A stretch of DNA of 64,000 bases from Bin55 sp965203735 (GCA_965203735.1 OZ241909.1:2604001-2668000), one strand, 5' to 3'. Counted from the first letter of the stretch, positions 26,606 through 35,987 are shown. Numbers and translations: made by a program. Notes: generated from the sequence alone by a model not told the origin.

Positions 26606-27682
26606 ATGGAGTCGGTCGTAGTTGGGCTATCTGGCGGAGTCGATTCCGCGGTTGCTGCCATGTTGCTAAAGCGCGAAGGCTACTCTGTGTCCGGTCTATT
26701 CATGAAGAATTGGGACGAAGACGACGGAACGGAGTACTGTACTGCTACCGAAGACTATGAAGACGCCCAAAAAATCGCAGAAACGCTCGACATTCCTCTC
26801 GACACAATCAGTTTTTCGGCTGAGTATTGGGAACGAGTGTTCAAGGAATTGATAGAAAGCTACAACTCGGGGCTCACGCCCAATCCCGACATTCTCTGCA
26901 ACCGAGAGATAAAGTTCGGATTGTTCTTAGACTACGTCGAGCAATCATCTGATACACACATAATCGCAACCGGACACTACGCCCGGGGTGAAGGCTTAGG
27001 AAACCGATTTACGTTGTTTCGGGCACGAGATAAGTCGAAAGACCAAAGCTACTTTCTCAGTTATGTGGACCGTAGACGACTGAGCAGCTGCCTGTTTCCG
27101 CTTGCGGATAAGACCAAGGAGCAAGTTCGCAACTTGGCTCAAAGCAACGGATTGCATGTCTACGATAAAAAGGACAGCACGGGAATATGCTTCATCGGAG
27201 AACGAAGGTTCAGGGATTTCCTCGAGAGGTACATTCGACGCAATCCCGGAGAGATTGTCGACATTCAAGGACGAATACTGGGCGAACACATAGGATTGGC
27301 GTACTATACATTTGGTCAGAGAAAGGGACTCGAAGTCGGCGGGCAGCAAGGAGCGCTAGAGTCGCCCTGGTATGTGTTAGAGAAGGACGAAGAATCGAAC
27401 CGTCTCGTCGTGACTCAATCTCAAGATGACCTTCTTAACTGCGAACTGAAAGCCTCAGAAGTGAACTGGCTCGTAGATGAAATCGAACCGTACCAACAGT
27501 GCGAAGCTGCTGTTCGGTATCGCCAGAAACCATCGTCCTGCCAAGTCTCGACGAACCCAGACAACGAACTTCATGTGAGATTTGATCTACCCCAACGTGC
27601 CATTACGCCGGGACAGTTTGTAGCACTGTACGACGGAGAACAATGCCTTGGAGGAGCTCGAATCGTGCAGGTACTCGGCTAG
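26606..27682 (+). CDS. mnmA: tRNA 2-thiouridylase MnmA
   Basis: Thiolates U34 of tRNA-Lys, -Glu and -Gln using sulfur from TusE. From ATG 26606 it has 358 residues: the PP-loop SGGVDS near residue 9, catalytic Cys98 in NPDILCNREIKF, and the persulfide-accepting Cys195 in STGICFIGER, followed by the beta-barrel domain (YTFGQRKGLEVGG). The frame is open for 28 codons upstream, but the conserved start is at 26606. Its donors TusD, TusC, TusB and TusE are all encoded at 10.7-11.9 kb. purB follows five bases downstream. Confidence 0.96.
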   Translation: MESVVVGLSGGVDSAVAAMLLKREGYSVSGLFMKNWDEDDGTEYCTATEDYEDAQKIAETLDIPLDTISFSAEYWERVFKELIESYNSGLTPNPDILCNREIKFGLFLDYVEQSSDTHIIATGHYARGEGLGNRFTLFRARDKSKDQSYFLSYVDRRRLSSCLFPLADKTKEQVRNLAQSNGLHVYDKKDSTGICFIGERRFRDFLERYIRRNPGEIVDIQGRILGEHIGLAYYTFGQRKGLEVGGQQGALESPWYVLEKDEESNRLVVTQSQDDLLNCELKASEVNWLVDEIEPYQQCEAAVRYRQKPSSCQVSTNPDNELHVRFDLPQRAITPGQFVALYDGEQCLGGARIVQVLG

Positions 27683-27686
27683 ACAA

Positions 27687-29093
27687 ATGGTTGAACTACC
27701 TTTCGACCCTCTTTCCGCAATTAGTCCGCTCGATGGGCGCTACCGCAAATCCGTCCAGGACCTTGCGCCCTATGCGAGCGAGTATGCACTCATCAAGTAT
27801 CGAGCTCGAATTGAGATCGAGTGGTTTTTGTTTCTCAATCAATCAGGCCAGATCCAAAATTTTCAACCTCTTGCCAACGACCAGGTCGAGAAATGTCGAG
27901 GCATCTGGCGTGACTTCTCGCTTGAAGATGCAAAAAAAGTCCGAAGAATTGAATCCGAGATCAACCATGATGTAAAGAGCGTGGAGGTCTTTATCCGCCA
28001 GAAGCTAGCGGATTTTGGTCTAGAAACATTCTCAGAAATGGTTCATTTTGGATGTACGTCGGAGGACATTAACAACCTCGCTTACGGGCTAATGATTCGG
28101 GATATCCGAAACGAAGTGCTCGTTCCTGGTCTCGACGAATTGATCTCCGAAGTCGTCCAAGTTGCCGAGCCGGTAATCGACGTTCCGATGCTTTCACGAA
28201 CACACGGCCAGAGTGCGTCTCCAACGACGGTTGGGAAGGAACTGGCAGTGTTCGCGTCGCGCCTAAATGCCTGGTCTAGCCGATTGAGCGAAGAGACTAT
28301 CTTTGGAAAAATGAACGGAGCCGTTGGAAACTACAACGCACACACAACAGCTTGTCCTACTCTTGACTGGATTACTACAGGCAATACATTCGTTCGAATG
28401 CTTGGGCTCGAACCCAGCGAGATCACAACACAAATAGAGCCACATGACTACATTGCAGCTTGTCTTAACGAAATTAGGGGAGCAAACATCGTCCTCTTGG
28501 ACTTAGTGCGCGATGCCTGGGCCTATATATCAATTGGGTACTTCCGACAGAAGAAAGTCGCAAGCCAAGTGGGTAGTTCAACTATGCCCCACAAAGTCAA
28601 TCCCATCGACTTCGAAAATGCTGAGGGCAATATTGGAGTAGCCAACGCAGTCTTGGCACACCTAGCCGAAAAACTTCCGGTTTCTCGATGGCAACGTGAC
28701 TTGTCTGACTCAACTGCAATTCGAAACTTGGGTACCGGGATCGGACATTCACTACAAGCTTATCGAAGCGCTCTGCGTGGACTCAAGAAGATAGAAATAG
28801 ATCGAAGTCGTGTAGACGAGGATTTGGCAAACTCCTGGGAGGTTCTGTCAGAGGCGGTGCAGACTCTCATGCGACTTGAGGGCATCTCGGATGCATACGA
28901 GAAGGTCAAACAGCTCACCAGAGGAAAGCAGCTTACGGAGGCTACGTACAAGAAACTGATTACAAGCCTTGACCTGTCAGATAACTCAGTCGCTCGACTT
29001 CGAGAGCTCAAACCCTCAACATATGTGGGACTTGCCTCAGTAATAGGCCAGCAAGCACTGGAGAGTGTCCGAACATCGATTTCGAAACGGTGA
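27687..29093 (+). CDS. purB: Adenylosuccinate lyase
   Basis: Cleaves SAICAR and adenylosuccinate in purine synthesis. The 468-residue protein belongs to the longer gammaproteobacterial type (E. coli PurB is 456): opening LSAISPLDGRYR, catalytic segment SRTHGQSASPTTVGKE, and the superfamily signature GSSTMPHKVNPIDFENAEGN that holds the mobile catalytic loop. ATG 27687 lies five bases after the mnmA stop, the same mnmA-purB neighbourhood seen in E. coli, where hflD sits between them; hflD is missing here. A GNAT gene abuts the stop. Confidence 0.96.
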   Translation: MVELPFDPLSAISPLDGRYRKSVQDLAPYASEYALIKYRARIEIEWFLFLNQSGQIQNFQPLANDQVEKCRGIWRDFSLEDAKKVRRIESEINHDVKSVEVFIRQKLADFGLETFSEMVHFGCTSEDINNLAYGLMIRDIRNEVLVPGLDELISEVVQVAEPVIDVPMLSRTHGQSASPTTVGKELAVFASRLNAWSSRLSEETIFGKMNGAVGNYNAHTTACPTLDWITTGNTFVRMLGLEPSEITTQIEPHDYIAACLNEIRGANIVLLDLVRDAWAYISIGYFRQKKVASQVGSSTMPHKVNPIDFENAEGNIGVANAVLAHLAEKLPVSRWQRDLSDSTAIRNLGTGIGHSLQAYRSALRGLKKIEIDRSRVDEDLANSWEVLSEAVQTLMRLEGISDAYEKVKQLTRGKQLTEATYKKLITSLDLSDNSVARLRELKPSTYVGLASVIGQQALESVRTSISKR

Positions 29094-29531
29094 ATGACTA
29101 CTAAGGTCAAAGTTCGGGAAGTGGGATGGGATGAAAATTCTCCAACACTCATCGCAATTCGAACAGAGGTCTTTGTCAAGGAGCAAAATGTTCCTGAAGA
29201 CCTAGAAATAGATGGAATGGACAGCGACTGTTACCACTTTCTAGCATCGTTGCCAGACGGAAAGCACGTTGGAACCGCTCGACTGATGAAGAGTGGTCAG
29301 ATCGGACGAATGGCAGTTCTCGAATCGTACAGAAATGCCGGAATCGGCCAGCAATTGTTGGAGTGTGCAATCGCAAAAGCTCGCAGCATGGGATTTGAAG
29401 AGATTTTTCTTCACGCTCAAATTCAAGCACTTAACTTCTACCTGCGAAATGGCTTCGAAGCGTTCGGTCCAGAATTTGACGATGCGGGAATCAATCACCG
29501 TGCAATGCGCTATGTCGGAGATTCCAACTAG
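29094..29531 (+). CDS. GNAT family N-acetyltransferase (ElaA/YjcF-like)
   Basis: A 145-residue acetyltransferase. The N-terminal half has the family opening AIRTEVFVKEQNVPEDLEIDGMD, characteristic of the YjcF/ElaA group. The acetyl-CoA site is IGRMAVLESYRNAGIGQQLLE, and the C-terminal segment is LHAQIQALNFYLRNGFEAFG. Its ATG follows the purB stop without a gap (TGA-ATG), so it is translated from the mnmA-purB transcript. The substrate of this group is unknown. Confidence 0.87.
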   Translation: MTTKVKVREVGWDENSPTLIAIRTEVFVKEQNVPEDLEIDGMDSDCYHFLASLPDGKHVGTARLMKSGQIGRMAVLESYRNAGIGQQLLECAIAKARSMGFEEIFLHAQIQALNFYLRNGFEAFGPEFDDAGINHRAMRYVGDSN

Positions 29532-29594
29532 TCCGATCGTATGATTGATCAAGAGACAGCTCTGAATTTCAATGGCTCAAGTCAGTACGGTCGA

Positions 29595-29600
29595 TAAAAT
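29595..29600 (+). promoter_or_regulatory. Possible aceA -10 element (TAAAAT)
   Basis: GATAAAAT lies 28 bases before the TTG start of aceA; AAGGA at the expected distance gives the ribosome site. The -35 is not clear. Confidence 0.35.
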
Positions 29601-29628
29601 CCCCACTTTTCGCACCTAAGGAACTGAC

Positions 29629-30936
29629 TTGGCACTTCACTACGTACCACGTAAACCCCGTTCTGAACAAATTTTTGAACTTGAACAGGAATGGGCAACT
29701 CACCCCCGCTGGACCGACGTAAAACGCGGCTACACTGCCGAGGACGTTGTACGACTGCGTGGAACGATTCCTCATCGCAGCATGCTGGCGGCTCATGGAG
29801 CGGACAAGCTGTGGTCGCTCTTGGAAAACGAACCTTTTGTTAATGCTCTAGGCGCACTGACGGGAGGACAAGCAGTTCAACAAGTCAAAGCGGGAATCAA
29901 GGCAATCTATCTCTCAGGTTGGCAAGTCGCAGCAGATAACAATACGTCTGAGACGATGTATCCCGATCAGTCTCTCTACGCTGTAAATTCGGTACCTTCA
30001 GTTGTAAACCGGATCAACAATGCTTTTCGTCGGGCCGACGAAATCCAATGGTCAAAAGGAGTTGACGACGGAACCGACTATTACGCACCAATCGTTGCAG
30101 ATGCTGAAGCAGGATTTGGTGGAATCCTCAACGCCTTCGAATTGATGAAGTCAATGATCGCTGCTGGAGCTGCGGGCGTGCATTTTGAAGATCAACTTGC
30201 ATCAGTGAAGAAGTGTGGCCATATGGGTGGCAAGGTCTTAGTTCCAACTGTCGAAGCCGTTCAGAAGCTAATTGCCGCTCGACTAGCAGCAGATGTATGC
30301 GACGTACCGACACTGTTGATGGCGCGGACTGACGCTAACGCAGCAGCAATGGTGACAACGGACATCGATGAGCATGACAAGCCCTTCCTAACCGGAGAAC
30401 GAACTCCTGAGGGGTTCTACCGGTCGCGAGCTGGCCTCGACCAAGCAATCGCTCGGTCGCTTGCTTATGCTCCGTATGCCGATCTAATTTGGTGCGAAAC
30501 TGCCGTCCCTTCATTAGAGGAAGCCCAGGCGTTCGCAGATGCAATACATCGCGTGTATCCCGACCAAATGCTGGCATACAACTGTTCTCCAAGCTTCAAT
30601 TGGAAGGCTAATCTTGACGACGAATCGATTGCAAAATTCCAACGTGAACTTGCAGCGATGGATTACAAGTTTCAGTTCATCACGTTGGCAGGAATTCACA
30701 GTATGTGGTACAGCATGTTCCAACTCACGAAAGACTATGTAGACAATCAGATGTCAGCATACGTCGATCTACAGGAAAAGGAGTTCGCCGCAGCTGATCG
30801 AGGATACTCGTTTGTGAGCCACCAACAGGAAGTGGGCACTGGCTATTTTGACGAGGTAGCGAACGTGATTCAAGCAGGAGAGTCGTCCGTTACCGCACTG
30901 ACTGGATCAACTGAAGAGGAACAATTTGAGCACTAG
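29629..30936 (+). CDS. aceA: Isocitrate lyase
   Basis: Splits isocitrate into glyoxylate and succinate, the first step of the glyoxylate shunt used for growth on acetate or fatty acids. The 435 residues match E. coli AceA. The active-site loop KKCGHMGGK carries Cys196; DAEAGFGG, MARTDANAA and the YNCSPSFNW segment are all present. The start is TTG preceded by an AAGGA-like site. It is monocistronic by appearance, with a strong inverted repeat over its stop codon. Malate synthase is not in the window. Confidence 0.96.
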   Translation: MALHYVPRKPRSEQIFELEQEWATHPRWTDVKRGYTAEDVVRLRGTIPHRSMLAAHGADKLWSLLENEPFVNALGALTGGQAVQQVKAGIKAIYLSGWQVAADNNTSETMYPDQSLYAVNSVPSVVNRINNAFRRADEIQWSKGVDDGTDYYAPIVADAEAGFGGILNAFELMKSMIAAGAAGVHFEDQLASVKKCGHMGGKVLVPTVEAVQKLIAARLAADVCDVPTLLMARTDANAAAMVTTDIDEHDKPFLTGERTPEGFYRSRAGLDQAIARSLAYAPYADLIWCETAVPSLEEAQAFADAIHRVYPDQMLAYNCSPSFNWKANLDDESIAKFQRELAAMDYKFQFITLAGIHSMWYSMFQLTKDYVDNQMSAYVDLQEKEFAAADRGYSFVSHQQEVGTGYFDEVANVIQAGESSVTALTGSTEEEQFEH

Positions 30937-30956
30937 CGCGAAACTTGTGCTCAAAT
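30924..30956 (+). terminator. Strong inverted repeat spanning the aceA stop codon
   Basis: Perfect 10-bp arms ATTTGAGCAC (30924-30933) and GTGCTCAAAT (30947-30956), extended inward by AG/CT beyond one T-T mismatch, with the TAG stop (30934-30936) inside the hairpin. It looks like a terminator or 3'-end-protecting stem, but no U-run follows, so an intrinsic terminator is uncertain. Confidence 0.5.
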
Positions 30957-31039
30957 GGGAAAGAGTGACTAAGCCTTCAATGCAAGCTTGATCGTAGAAG
31001 ATCCTGCCAATCCCAAACCCAATCCCTGGATTTTGAATC

Positions 31040-32131
31040 ATGCCCACACCCGCCCAAGTAGTTGTACTCCCGATTGAAGAAGCTCCGTTGGATGTTCGTG
31101 AAGTCGACTTGCCAGATCCCAATCCATCTCAAGTGGTAGTCAAGCAGTTTGCATCTGGAATATGTCACTCTCAACTACACCAAATGCGCGGTCCAAGAAG
31201 AAATCCGACTCTTCTCGGTCATGAATCGACAGGTGTGGTAATTCAGAAGGGATCCGATGTGAATCATGTGGAGGAAGGCGACGAAGTCCTCGTAACGTGG
31301 GTTCCGAGAAATGCTCGACAGGATCCGTCGCGAGCAACTCCCGCAACTCTGAATCTCGACAGTAAGACAGCCGTGTCCCAGAACGTTTTTACTTGGGCAT
31401 CCCACACAATCGCCGACCAACGATTCGTTGTGAAGACCGAACCAATGACCGACAAGCACTCAACTTCCATCATCGGCTGTGCAGTAATGACGGGAGCGGG
31501 CGCAGTCATCAACACCGCTGACGTACAAGCAGGAGATTCGGTTGCTATATTTGGTGTGGGTGGAGTCGGTCTATCGGCGGTTGTTGCCGCGAGTGTACGC
31601 GGCGCAGACCCAATCATTGCGGTCGACCTGGATGAAGACAAGCTGACATTCGCGAAGAAGTTCGGCGCAACGATCGGCATTAACGCCTCCAAGCAGGACC
31701 CCGTTAGAGCGATTCATGAGCTCACCGTAAATCCCAATGAAATCAGCATTGCTGGCCGCGCGGTCAGCGGCGTCGACTACGCGTTCGATTGCATAGGATT
31801 GAAAACTACGATGGAGCAAATTGTTCCGGCAGTCCGACCTGGCCACTTTGGTGCACGGCAGGGAGGAACCGCTGTCTTGGTGGGTGTTCCCCACACAACC
31901 GTGGAGCTGCAGGCAGGAGAAATACTTGGCACGGAGAAGCAGTTTCGCGGATCAATCGGAGGATCTTGCTCTCCCGACGTGGACTTTCCGGTATTTCTCG
32001 ATTGGCACCGGGAAGGTAAGTTGGATCTTGAGTCGCTCGTAACCGAGACATATTCGCTTCAAGACATCAACGAAGCGACAGCTGCGCTAGCAGAGGGCAA
32101 AATTGCGGGTCGCTCGATAATCGTATTTTGA
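31040..32131 (+). CDS. Zinc-type alcohol dehydrogenase lacking the structural-zinc cysteines
   Basis: A 363-residue medium-chain dehydrogenase. The catalytic zinc ligands are Cys42 (GICHSQLH), His61-Glu62 (LGHES) and Cys147 (IIGCAVMTGAG), and the NAD-binding loop GVGGVG is at about 172-177, followed by an Asp (AVDLDED) consistent with NAD. The four-cysteine lobe that binds structural zinc in classical enzymes is absent; the segment TWVPRNARQDPS stands in its place. It ends four bases from the convergent prpD. It may be an aldehyde or alcohol dehydrogenase of the class III-like branch; the substrate is unknown. Confidence 0.85.
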   Translation: MPTPAQVVVLPIEEAPLDVREVDLPDPNPSQVVVKQFASGICHSQLHQMRGPRRNPTLLGHESTGVVIQKGSDVNHVEEGDEVLVTWVPRNARQDPSRATPATLNLDSKTAVSQNVFTWASHTIADQRFVVKTEPMTDKHSTSIIGCAVMTGAGAVINTADVQAGDSVAIFGVGGVGLSAVVAASVRGADPIIAVDLDEDKLTFAKKFGATIGINASKQDPVRAIHELTVNPNEISIAGRAVSGVDYAFDCIGLKTTMEQIVPAVRPGHFGARQGGTAVLVGVPHTTVELQAGEILGTEKQFRGSIGGSCSPDVDFPVFLDWHREGKLDLESLVTETYSLQDINEATAALAEGKIAGRSIIVF

Positions 32132-32135
32132 AGTG

Positions 32136-33578
32136 CTAGTTCCTTAGGAGCTCCATAAAATCGAGAACTGACTTGTTTATAAGTTGTTCATGATCAAGGC
32201 AAAGAGTCTCGATTTGTGACGCACGAGATTCTGAAAAGCACGTACGAAGGTTTTGTGCAAATTTTTTCTCTAGCTTGGGTATCCCCTCATTTCGACGTAG
32301 GCGATGACCAATTGGATACTCGACTTCCTTCTCAACCCTCGATCCATCCTTAAAGACCACTTCTATGTGGTTCGCAATTGATCTCCGATCAGGGTCGAGA
32401 TATTCTCGACTATAACGAGGATTCTCAACGACGAGCATTAGGTCTCTCAATGTGTCGATTTTTGGATCTGCCGCGGAATCGTCTTCATAGTCCTCCGCAA
32501 CTAAGTCTCCTTTGAGCAATCCGATCGCAGTCATGTACTGCAAGCAATGGTCCCTGTCAGCGAAATTGTTGAGCGAACCTGTCTTACTGATGATTCGAAT
32601 TGCAGATTCATGGGTTCTCAGCACGATTTGCTCAATTTCGTCAATGCGACTCGCGACAGCTGGGTGCAAGTGAACCGCTGCCTCGACGGCTGTTTGAGCG
32701 TGAAATTCCGCAGGATACGAGATTTTGAACAGAACATTCTCCATCACATAGGTTCCGTAAGGTCGCTGAAATGAGAATGGTTTGCTGCCAAAAGACACAT
32801 CGTAGAATCCCCACGTCGGTGCCGAAAGCGCACTTGGATAGCCAATCTCACCTTTCAACACGAGCATCGCAAGTCGAACTGCTCTGCTAGTTGCGTCACC
32901 TGCAGCCCAAGATTTACGCGGACCGGCGTTCGGTGCATGCCGATATGTTCGCAAACTGGATCCATCGATAAACGCATGAGAGAGCGCATCGATGACCTGT
33001 TTTCTTGAGCCTCCGAGCATTTGAGTGACAACAGCTGTAGTTGCCACCCGAACTAGCAACACATGATCCAAACCGACCCTGTTGAAACTGTTCTCGAGAG
33101 CCAAGCACCCTTGAATTTCATGCGCCTTCACCATTGCACATAGCACATCGAGCATCGAAAGCGAAGGCCGGTTTTCTGTTTTGGCTTGCTGACTCAAAAA
33201 ATCCGCAACAGCTAGGATTCCTCCTAAATTGTCCGAAGGGTGTCCCCACTCTGCTGCGAGCCAGGTGTCGTTGAAGTCCAACCACCGAATCATGCAACCG
33301 ATGTCCCATGCTGCCTTAACGGGATCGAGTACATAGTCGGTTCCCGGAACGCGGGCACCATTTGGGACGATGGTGCCAGGTACGATAGGACCCAATAGCT
33401 TTGTACACTCGGGGAACTTCAGGGCAAGGAAACCGCACCCTAAGGTGTCGATCAAGCAGTGACGCGCAGTCTGCAACGCTTGTTCGGAAGTGACGTTGTA
33501 GTCGCAGACGTAATCTGCCAAGTCCTGCAGGACTTTGTCCGGCTCAGGCCGATCACTTGAGTCTACACTGGCAGACAT
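32136..33578 (-). CDS. prpD: 2-methylcitrate dehydratase (MmgE/PrpD family)
   Basis: Dehydrates 2-methylcitrate to 2-methyl-cis-aconitate in propionate oxidation. At 480 residues it matches E. coli PrpD (483), with ARHCLIDTLGCGFLAL near the N-terminus, WLDFNDTWLAAEWGHPSDNLG, and HAFIDGSSLRTYRHAPNAGPRKSWAAGDATSRAVRLA, which carry the family's conserved active-site positions. It is last in prpB-prpC-prpD, 30 bases after prpC. The alternative AcnD/PrpF route is not encoded next to it, supporting PrpD as the dehydratase. Confidence 0.93.
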   Translation of the reverse strand: MSASVDSSDRPEPDKVLQDLADYVCDYNVTSEQALQTARHCLIDTLGCGFLALKFPECTKLLGPIVPGTIVPNGARVPGTDYVLDPVKAAWDIGCMIRWLDFNDTWLAAEWGHPSDNLGGILAVADFLSQQAKTENRPSLSMLDVLCAMVKAHEIQGCLALENSFNRVGLDHVLLVRVATTAVVTQMLGGSRKQVIDALSHAFIDGSSLRTYRHAPNAGPRKSWAAGDATSRAVRLAMLVLKGEIGYPSALSAPTWGFYDVSFGSKPFSFQRPYGTYVMENVLFKISYPAEFHAQTAVEAAVHLHPAVASRIDEIEQIVLRTHESAIRIISKTGSLNNFADRDHCLQYMTAIGLLKGDLVAEDYEDDSAADPKIDTLRDLMLVVENPRYSREYLDPDRRSIANHIEVVFKDGSRVEKEVEYPIGHRLRRNEGIPKLEKKFAQNLRTCFSESRASQIETLCLDHEQLINKSVLDFMELLRN

Positions 33579-33608
33579 CGTTGTTCCAGTTGATCGTAGG
33601 CGGCCAAG

Positions 33609-34733
33609 CTATCTCTCGGCCAATTTGGGAAACGGTCTGGGTTCTGAGCCCACATACTCAGCGCTGGGTCTAATAATGCGATTGTTCTGTCTCTGCTCCA
33701 TAACGTGTGCAGTCCACCCAGAGACTCTCGAACACACAAATATAGGAGTGAAGAGCTTGGTAGGAATATGCATAAACCGATACGCGCTTGCATGGAAAAA
33801 ATCTGCATTGGCAAAGAGTTTCTTTTCTCTCCACATGGTCTCTTCAATCGCGCATGAAATTTCAAAGATCCTCGTGTCACCTACCATTTTTGCTAGTCTC
33901 TCAGCCCACTCTTTGATGATCGTGTTCCGAGGATCGGACTCGCGATAGATTGCGTGTCCAAAACCCATAATCAATTCCTTACGCTCAAGCATTTGCAGAA
34001 TTTCTGCTTCAGCTTCTTCTCGACACTCAAACCGATCAATCAATTCCATTGCAGCCTCGTTTGCTCCGCCATGCAATGGGCCTCGTAGAGATCCAATCGC
34101 TCCAGTGACACAAGAGTGCATGTCGCTCAGGGTAGATGCACACACACGTGCAGTGAATGTGGACGCGTTGAATTCGTGCTCTGCATACAAGATCAGAGAA
34201 ACGTCCATGACCCTGGCAAATGTTTGATTTGGAACTTCACCCAGCAACGTTGCGAGGAAGTGTTCGGCCACAGAATCCACATCGGTATCGACATCTACAC
34301 GAACTCCATCGTGGCTAAAGCGGTACCAGTAGTTGATGATTGACGGACAAACCGCCACTAGCCGGTCCGCCACGTTCTGCTGATGTGAGCTATCGAGTTC
34401 GGGTTCCAAGTTTCCAAGAACCGAAACTCCAGTCCTCAATACATCCATGGGATGTGACGAAGCCGGAATCTTTTCTAAAGTAGCGGCTAAGTCTTTCGGT
34501 AGAGATCGCAACGACTTTAGCGTCTGCTTATAGTCGTTCAACTGTTGTTCGTTAGGTAATTCGCCGTAGAGCAGCAAATAGGCAACTTCTTCAAATGTTG
34601 CACCTGCCGCAAGATCGGAGATGTCGTAGCCCCGGTATGTAAGTCCGGTTCCTGTCTTGCCCACAGTACACAGTGAGGTTTCTCCGGCAACCTGTCCGCG
34701 TAATCCACTGCCTCCAAGTTTCTTGTCAACCAT
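33609..34733 (-). CDS. prpC: 2-methylcitrate synthase
   Basis: Citrate-synthase-fold enzyme condensing propionyl-CoA with oxaloacetate. From ATG 34733 it has 374 residues, the short PrpC type rather than the ~430-residue GltA. Catalytic histidines lie in GPLHGGANEAAM and MGFGHAIYRESDPR. GLTYRGYDI near the N-terminus is typical of PrpC. The start overlaps the prpB stop by eight bases and GGGAGGAAA precedes it within prpB, so translation is coupled. Being between prpB and prpD makes the methylcitrate role clear. Confidence 0.95.
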   Translation of the reverse strand: MVDKKLGGSGLRGQVAGETSLCTVGKTGTGLTYRGYDISDLAAGATFEEVAYLLLYGELPNEQQLNDYKQTLKSLRSLPKDLAATLEKIPASSHPMDVLRTGVSVLGNLEPELDSSHQQNVADRLVAVCPSIINYWYRFSHDGVRVDVDTDVDSVAEHFLATLLGEVPNQTFARVMDVSLILYAEHEFNASTFTARVCASTLSDMHSCVTGAIGSLRGPLHGGANEAAMELIDRFECREEAEAEILQMLERKELIMGFGHAIYRESDPRNTIIKEWAERLAKMVGDTRIFEISCAIEETMWREKKLFANADFFHASAYRFMHIPTKLFTPIFVCSRVSGWTAHVMEQRQNNRIIRPSAEYVGSEPRPFPKLAER

Positions 34734-35649
34734 TCGAATTTCCTCCCTTGTACAGTGCATCTAGCTTTTTTTCGAACTCGTGGTATCTGAGAACCTCGTA
34801 CAACTCCTCCCGAGTTTGCATGTGCTCGACGACTTTGCTTTGTGTTCCTTCTTCTCGAATCGCCTCAAAGACTGACTCTGCTGCTCTTGACATAGCTCGA
34901 AAGCCAGAGAGAGGATATAGGGCCATCCGCACTCCGACTGCTCTCAGGTCTTGGAGCGAGTACAGCGGTGTCTTGCCGAATTCCGTCAGGTTCGCAAGAA
35001 CCGGCACCTCCACACGCTCGACTATCTGCCGATACATCTGCGCATCAGTCATTGCTTCCGCAAAAATCGCATCAGCACCTGCTTTTGCATAGCACTCTAC
35101 CCGGTCCAACACTTCTTCCAATCCCCCAACTGCTAGAGCATCGGTACGTGCCATCACGACAAAACTGGGATGTGACTTTGCATCAACGGCTGCGATGATT
35201 CGATCACACATTTCGTCAGCCGACACTATCTCTTTGTTTGGTCGATGGCCACATCTCTTGGTTGCCACTTGATCTTCGATGTGCACACCCGCAACACCTG
35301 CTCTCTCCAATTCACGAATCGAACGTGCGATATTGAATGCAGACCCCCAGCCCGTATCGATGTCGACTAAAAGCGGAACACTCGTTGCACCCGTAATTCT
35401 TCGAGCATCGACCAATACATCGTCCAATGACGTGATAGCCAAATCCGGTAGGCCATGTGAACTTGCCGCGACTCCGCTACCTGAGAGATAGATGCACCTA
35501 AAGCCTGCTCTTTCGGCTTGAAGTGCACTGTAGGCATTTACTGTCCCAACAATTTGGAGCGGGTTCTCTTCTATCCAAGCTTGGCGTAGTCGTTCTCCGG
35601 GAGATTGTGAAGATGTCGGTGAGTAGGACAAAACGGTTTTCCCGGTCAC
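34726..35649 (-). CDS. prpB: Methylisocitrate lyase
   Basis: Cleaves 2-methylisocitrate to pyruvate and succinate, the final step of the methylcitrate cycle. The 307 residues belong to the ICL/PEP-mutase superfamily and are paralogous to the aceA product at 29.6 kb. The active-site loop KRCGHRPNK carries Cys133, preceded by DIDTGWG and IEDQVATK; MARTDALAV and FAEAMTD follow. The start is GTG 35649. It is first gene of prpBCD. No prpR-type regulator gene is adjacent, but an inverted repeat lies about 215 bases upstream. Confidence 0.95.
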   Translation of the reverse strand: MTGKTVLSYSPTSSQSPGERLRQAWIEENPLQIVGTVNAYSALQAERAGFRCIYLSGSGVAASSHGLPDLAITSLDDVLVDARRITGATSVPLLVDIDTGWGSAFNIARSIRELERAGVAGVHIEDQVATKRCGHRPNKEIVSADEMCDRIIAAVDAKSHPSFVVMARTDALAVGGLEEVLDRVECYAKAGADAIFAEAMTDAQMYRQIVERVEVPVLANLTEFGKTPLYSLQDLRAVGVRMALYPLSGFRAMSRAAESVFEAIREEGTQSKVVEHMQTREELYEVLRYHEFEKKLDALYKGGNSNG

Positions 35650-35864
35650 CTTCGATAGCCGTAACTAGAAAGCGGATTCAAAGATCTCTCCCGATATTGC
35701 GCCCATCGAGAGCAAGCAAGTGAAAAGCTGAGGGCAGTCAGAATTGAGAAGATTAGCTAGAGACGTCACACACAAAAAACGAATTTTACGAGACTGCTTC
35801 AACTCAGACTGGGACCGGGCAAACTTGTACCCTTTGACTGGCCTGCCGACAAGTCCATCCAACT

Positions 35865-35899
35865 AGCTATATGCTGGGACGCAGCGCGCTCATATAGCT
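35865..35899. repeat. Perfect 9-bp inverted repeat
   Basis: Arms AGCTATATG (35865-35873) and CATATAGCT (35891-35899) with a 17-base GC-rich spacer. It sits in the shared upstream region of prpB and ribD. It may be an operator or an RNA hairpin; no U-run follows on either strand. Confidence 0.45.
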
Positions 35900-35987
35900 C
35901 CTCAAAGACATTTAGTACTTGCAGTCTGGACTGAAGAAACACCCGGTGTCGCACTTTTCTCAGAAGCAATGTATTTACGGTTCAACG

